A program made the translations under genes and the position numbers. DNA of 64,000 bases, from the NCBI RefSeq assembly GCF_016908595.1, contig NZ_JAFBEC010000002.1:434001-498000 (forward strand). The letters run 5' to 3'. Of the stretch, positions 63,448 through 64,000 are shown in pieces. Each line of letters begins with the position of its first letter. The first letter of the stretch is position 1. This DNA comes from Geomicrobium sediminis (GTDB taxonomy: Bacteria > Bacillota > Bacilli > Bacillales > Marinococcaceae). Under the pieces are notes generated by a model, which was not told the DNA's origin, did not search any database, and saw only the letters and a list, made by a program, of their open reading frames with translations.

Positions 63448-64000
63448 TTATCGTTTATCTAATTTTCTCGTCAACACGTCGCCAATTCCTTGGAAAATAA
63501 ACACGATGACGAGCGTAATTACGGTAGCTACGAGCGTTACTTCTGCATTATTACGTTGGAAGCCATCACGGTAGGCTAGATCTCCTAGTCCTCCTGCACC
63601 AATAACCCCTGCCATTGCTGTGTAGCCAACAAGTGCGATTGATGTAACAGTAATTCCAGAAATTAACGCAGGCATTGATTCAGGTAATAACACTTTAAAG
63701 ATAATCTGAAATTGATTGCTTCCCATAGACCGAGCTGCTTCAATGACACCCTTGTCAACTTCACGAAGCCCAATTTCGACGAGTCTCGCATAGAAAGGTG
63801 CTGCACCAATAATCAATGCGGGAAGAGCTGCTTGTGGTCCAAGCATCGTATTTAAGATTGCGACTGTAAATGGAATCAATAATATGATTAAGATGATAAA
63901 TGGGATCGAGCGAAAGATATTCACAAAAGCTGCGGTAAACCAGTTAATCACCGGATTAGACCAGAGCTGATTTCTAGACGTTAAAAACAATAATAACCCT
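63448..64000 (-). CDS. metI: Methionine ABC transporter permease, 3' part
   Basis: At least 184 residues of a permease whose start lies beyond the window edge. The frame stays open to base 64000. The family parts FRSIPFIILIILLIPFT, the EAA-loop EAARSMGSNQFQIIFKVLLPESMP and the C-terminal ending GGLGDLAYRDGFQR fit MetI (MetP in Bacillus). It works with MetQ and the ATPase MetN, which should be encoded just upstream. Confidence 0.94.
   Translation of the reverse strand, partial: GLLLFLTSRNQLWSNPVINWFTAAFVNIFRSIPFIILIILLIPFTVAILNTMLGPQAALPALIIGAAPFYARLVEIGLREVDKGVIEAARSMGSNQFQIIFKVLLPESMPALISGITVTSIALVGYTAMAGVIGAGGLGDLAYRDGFQRNNAEVTLVATVITLVIVFIFQGIGDVLTRKLDKR

Overview
The window looks like chromosome from an endospore-forming Bacillaceae, probably an alkaliphilic or salt-tolerant member. 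The evidence is gene order that closely follows the yug-yui-yum-yut-yun-yur part of the Bacillus subtilis map (recalled, not searched), sporulation and germination genes (gerA-type operon, lytH, yunB, yutH), a Spo0E-type phosphatase, and several probable Na+-coupled carriers (two NSS, one AGCS, one BCCT). An aminofutalosine synthase (mqnE) points to the futalosine route to menaquinone, which B. subtilis lacks. No rRNA, tRNA, prophage, CRISPR or intact transposase was seen.

Layout. 1-5.8 kb: end of yugI, an NSS transporter, the alaR-alaT alanine unit, an isochorismatase-fold hydrolase and fhs. 5.8-10.1 kb: luxS, a glycine-periodic repeat protein, a glycerophosphodiesterase, an MFS exporter and bioY under a probable BirA operator. 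10.2-15.2 kb: yuiD, yuiC, yuiB, yumB (type II NADH dehydrogenase), yumC (ferredoxin/flavodoxin-NADP reductase), yutM and a spo0E-like gene. 15.5-19.1 kb: mqnE, an ABC-F protein and an orphan exported protein. 19.1-25.4 kb: a catabolic-looking cluster (TPP enzyme, DUF3870 protein, leucyl aminopeptidase, class III CoA-transferase, acyl-CoA dehydrogenase) behind a promoter that holds a cre-like site and a leader with a terminator hairpin. 25.6-26.2 kb: a non-coding array of about sixteen 21-bp tandem repeats. 26.2-34.9 kb: dapF, a small zinc-ribbon gene, a TetR gene, yuzB, yutJ, yuzD, yutI, hom-thrB (no thrC), yutH and yutG. 35.0-39.3 kb: a four-gene germinant receptor operon (A-C-D-B) set between yutG and yutF.

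39.3-45.5 kb: yutF, yutE, two small conserved genes, a MITE-like palindromic element flanked by 32-bp direct repeats of a terminator hairpin, an SDR, yutD, lipA, lytH and a histidine phosphatase. 45.5-54.8 kb: AGCS and NSS carriers, yunB, dfrA-thyA, yunC, yunD, yunF and a lipoprotein that resembles an M1 peptidase without its zinc ligands. 54.9-64 kb: the sufCDSUB iron-sulfur operon, yurZ, a BCCT carrier with a possible leader attenuator, and metQ plus a partial metI.

Several genes share themes: Fe-S assembly (suf, yutM, yutI) with Fe-S clients (lipA, mqnE); electron transfer (yumB, yumC, yutJ, mqnE); one-carbon and thymidylate metabolism (fhs, dfrA, thyA); aspartate-family amino acids (hom, thrB, dapF, met transport); and spore formation and germination. 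Starts were moved from the longest reading frame to the codon best placed behind a Shine-Dalgarno sequence where the two differed.
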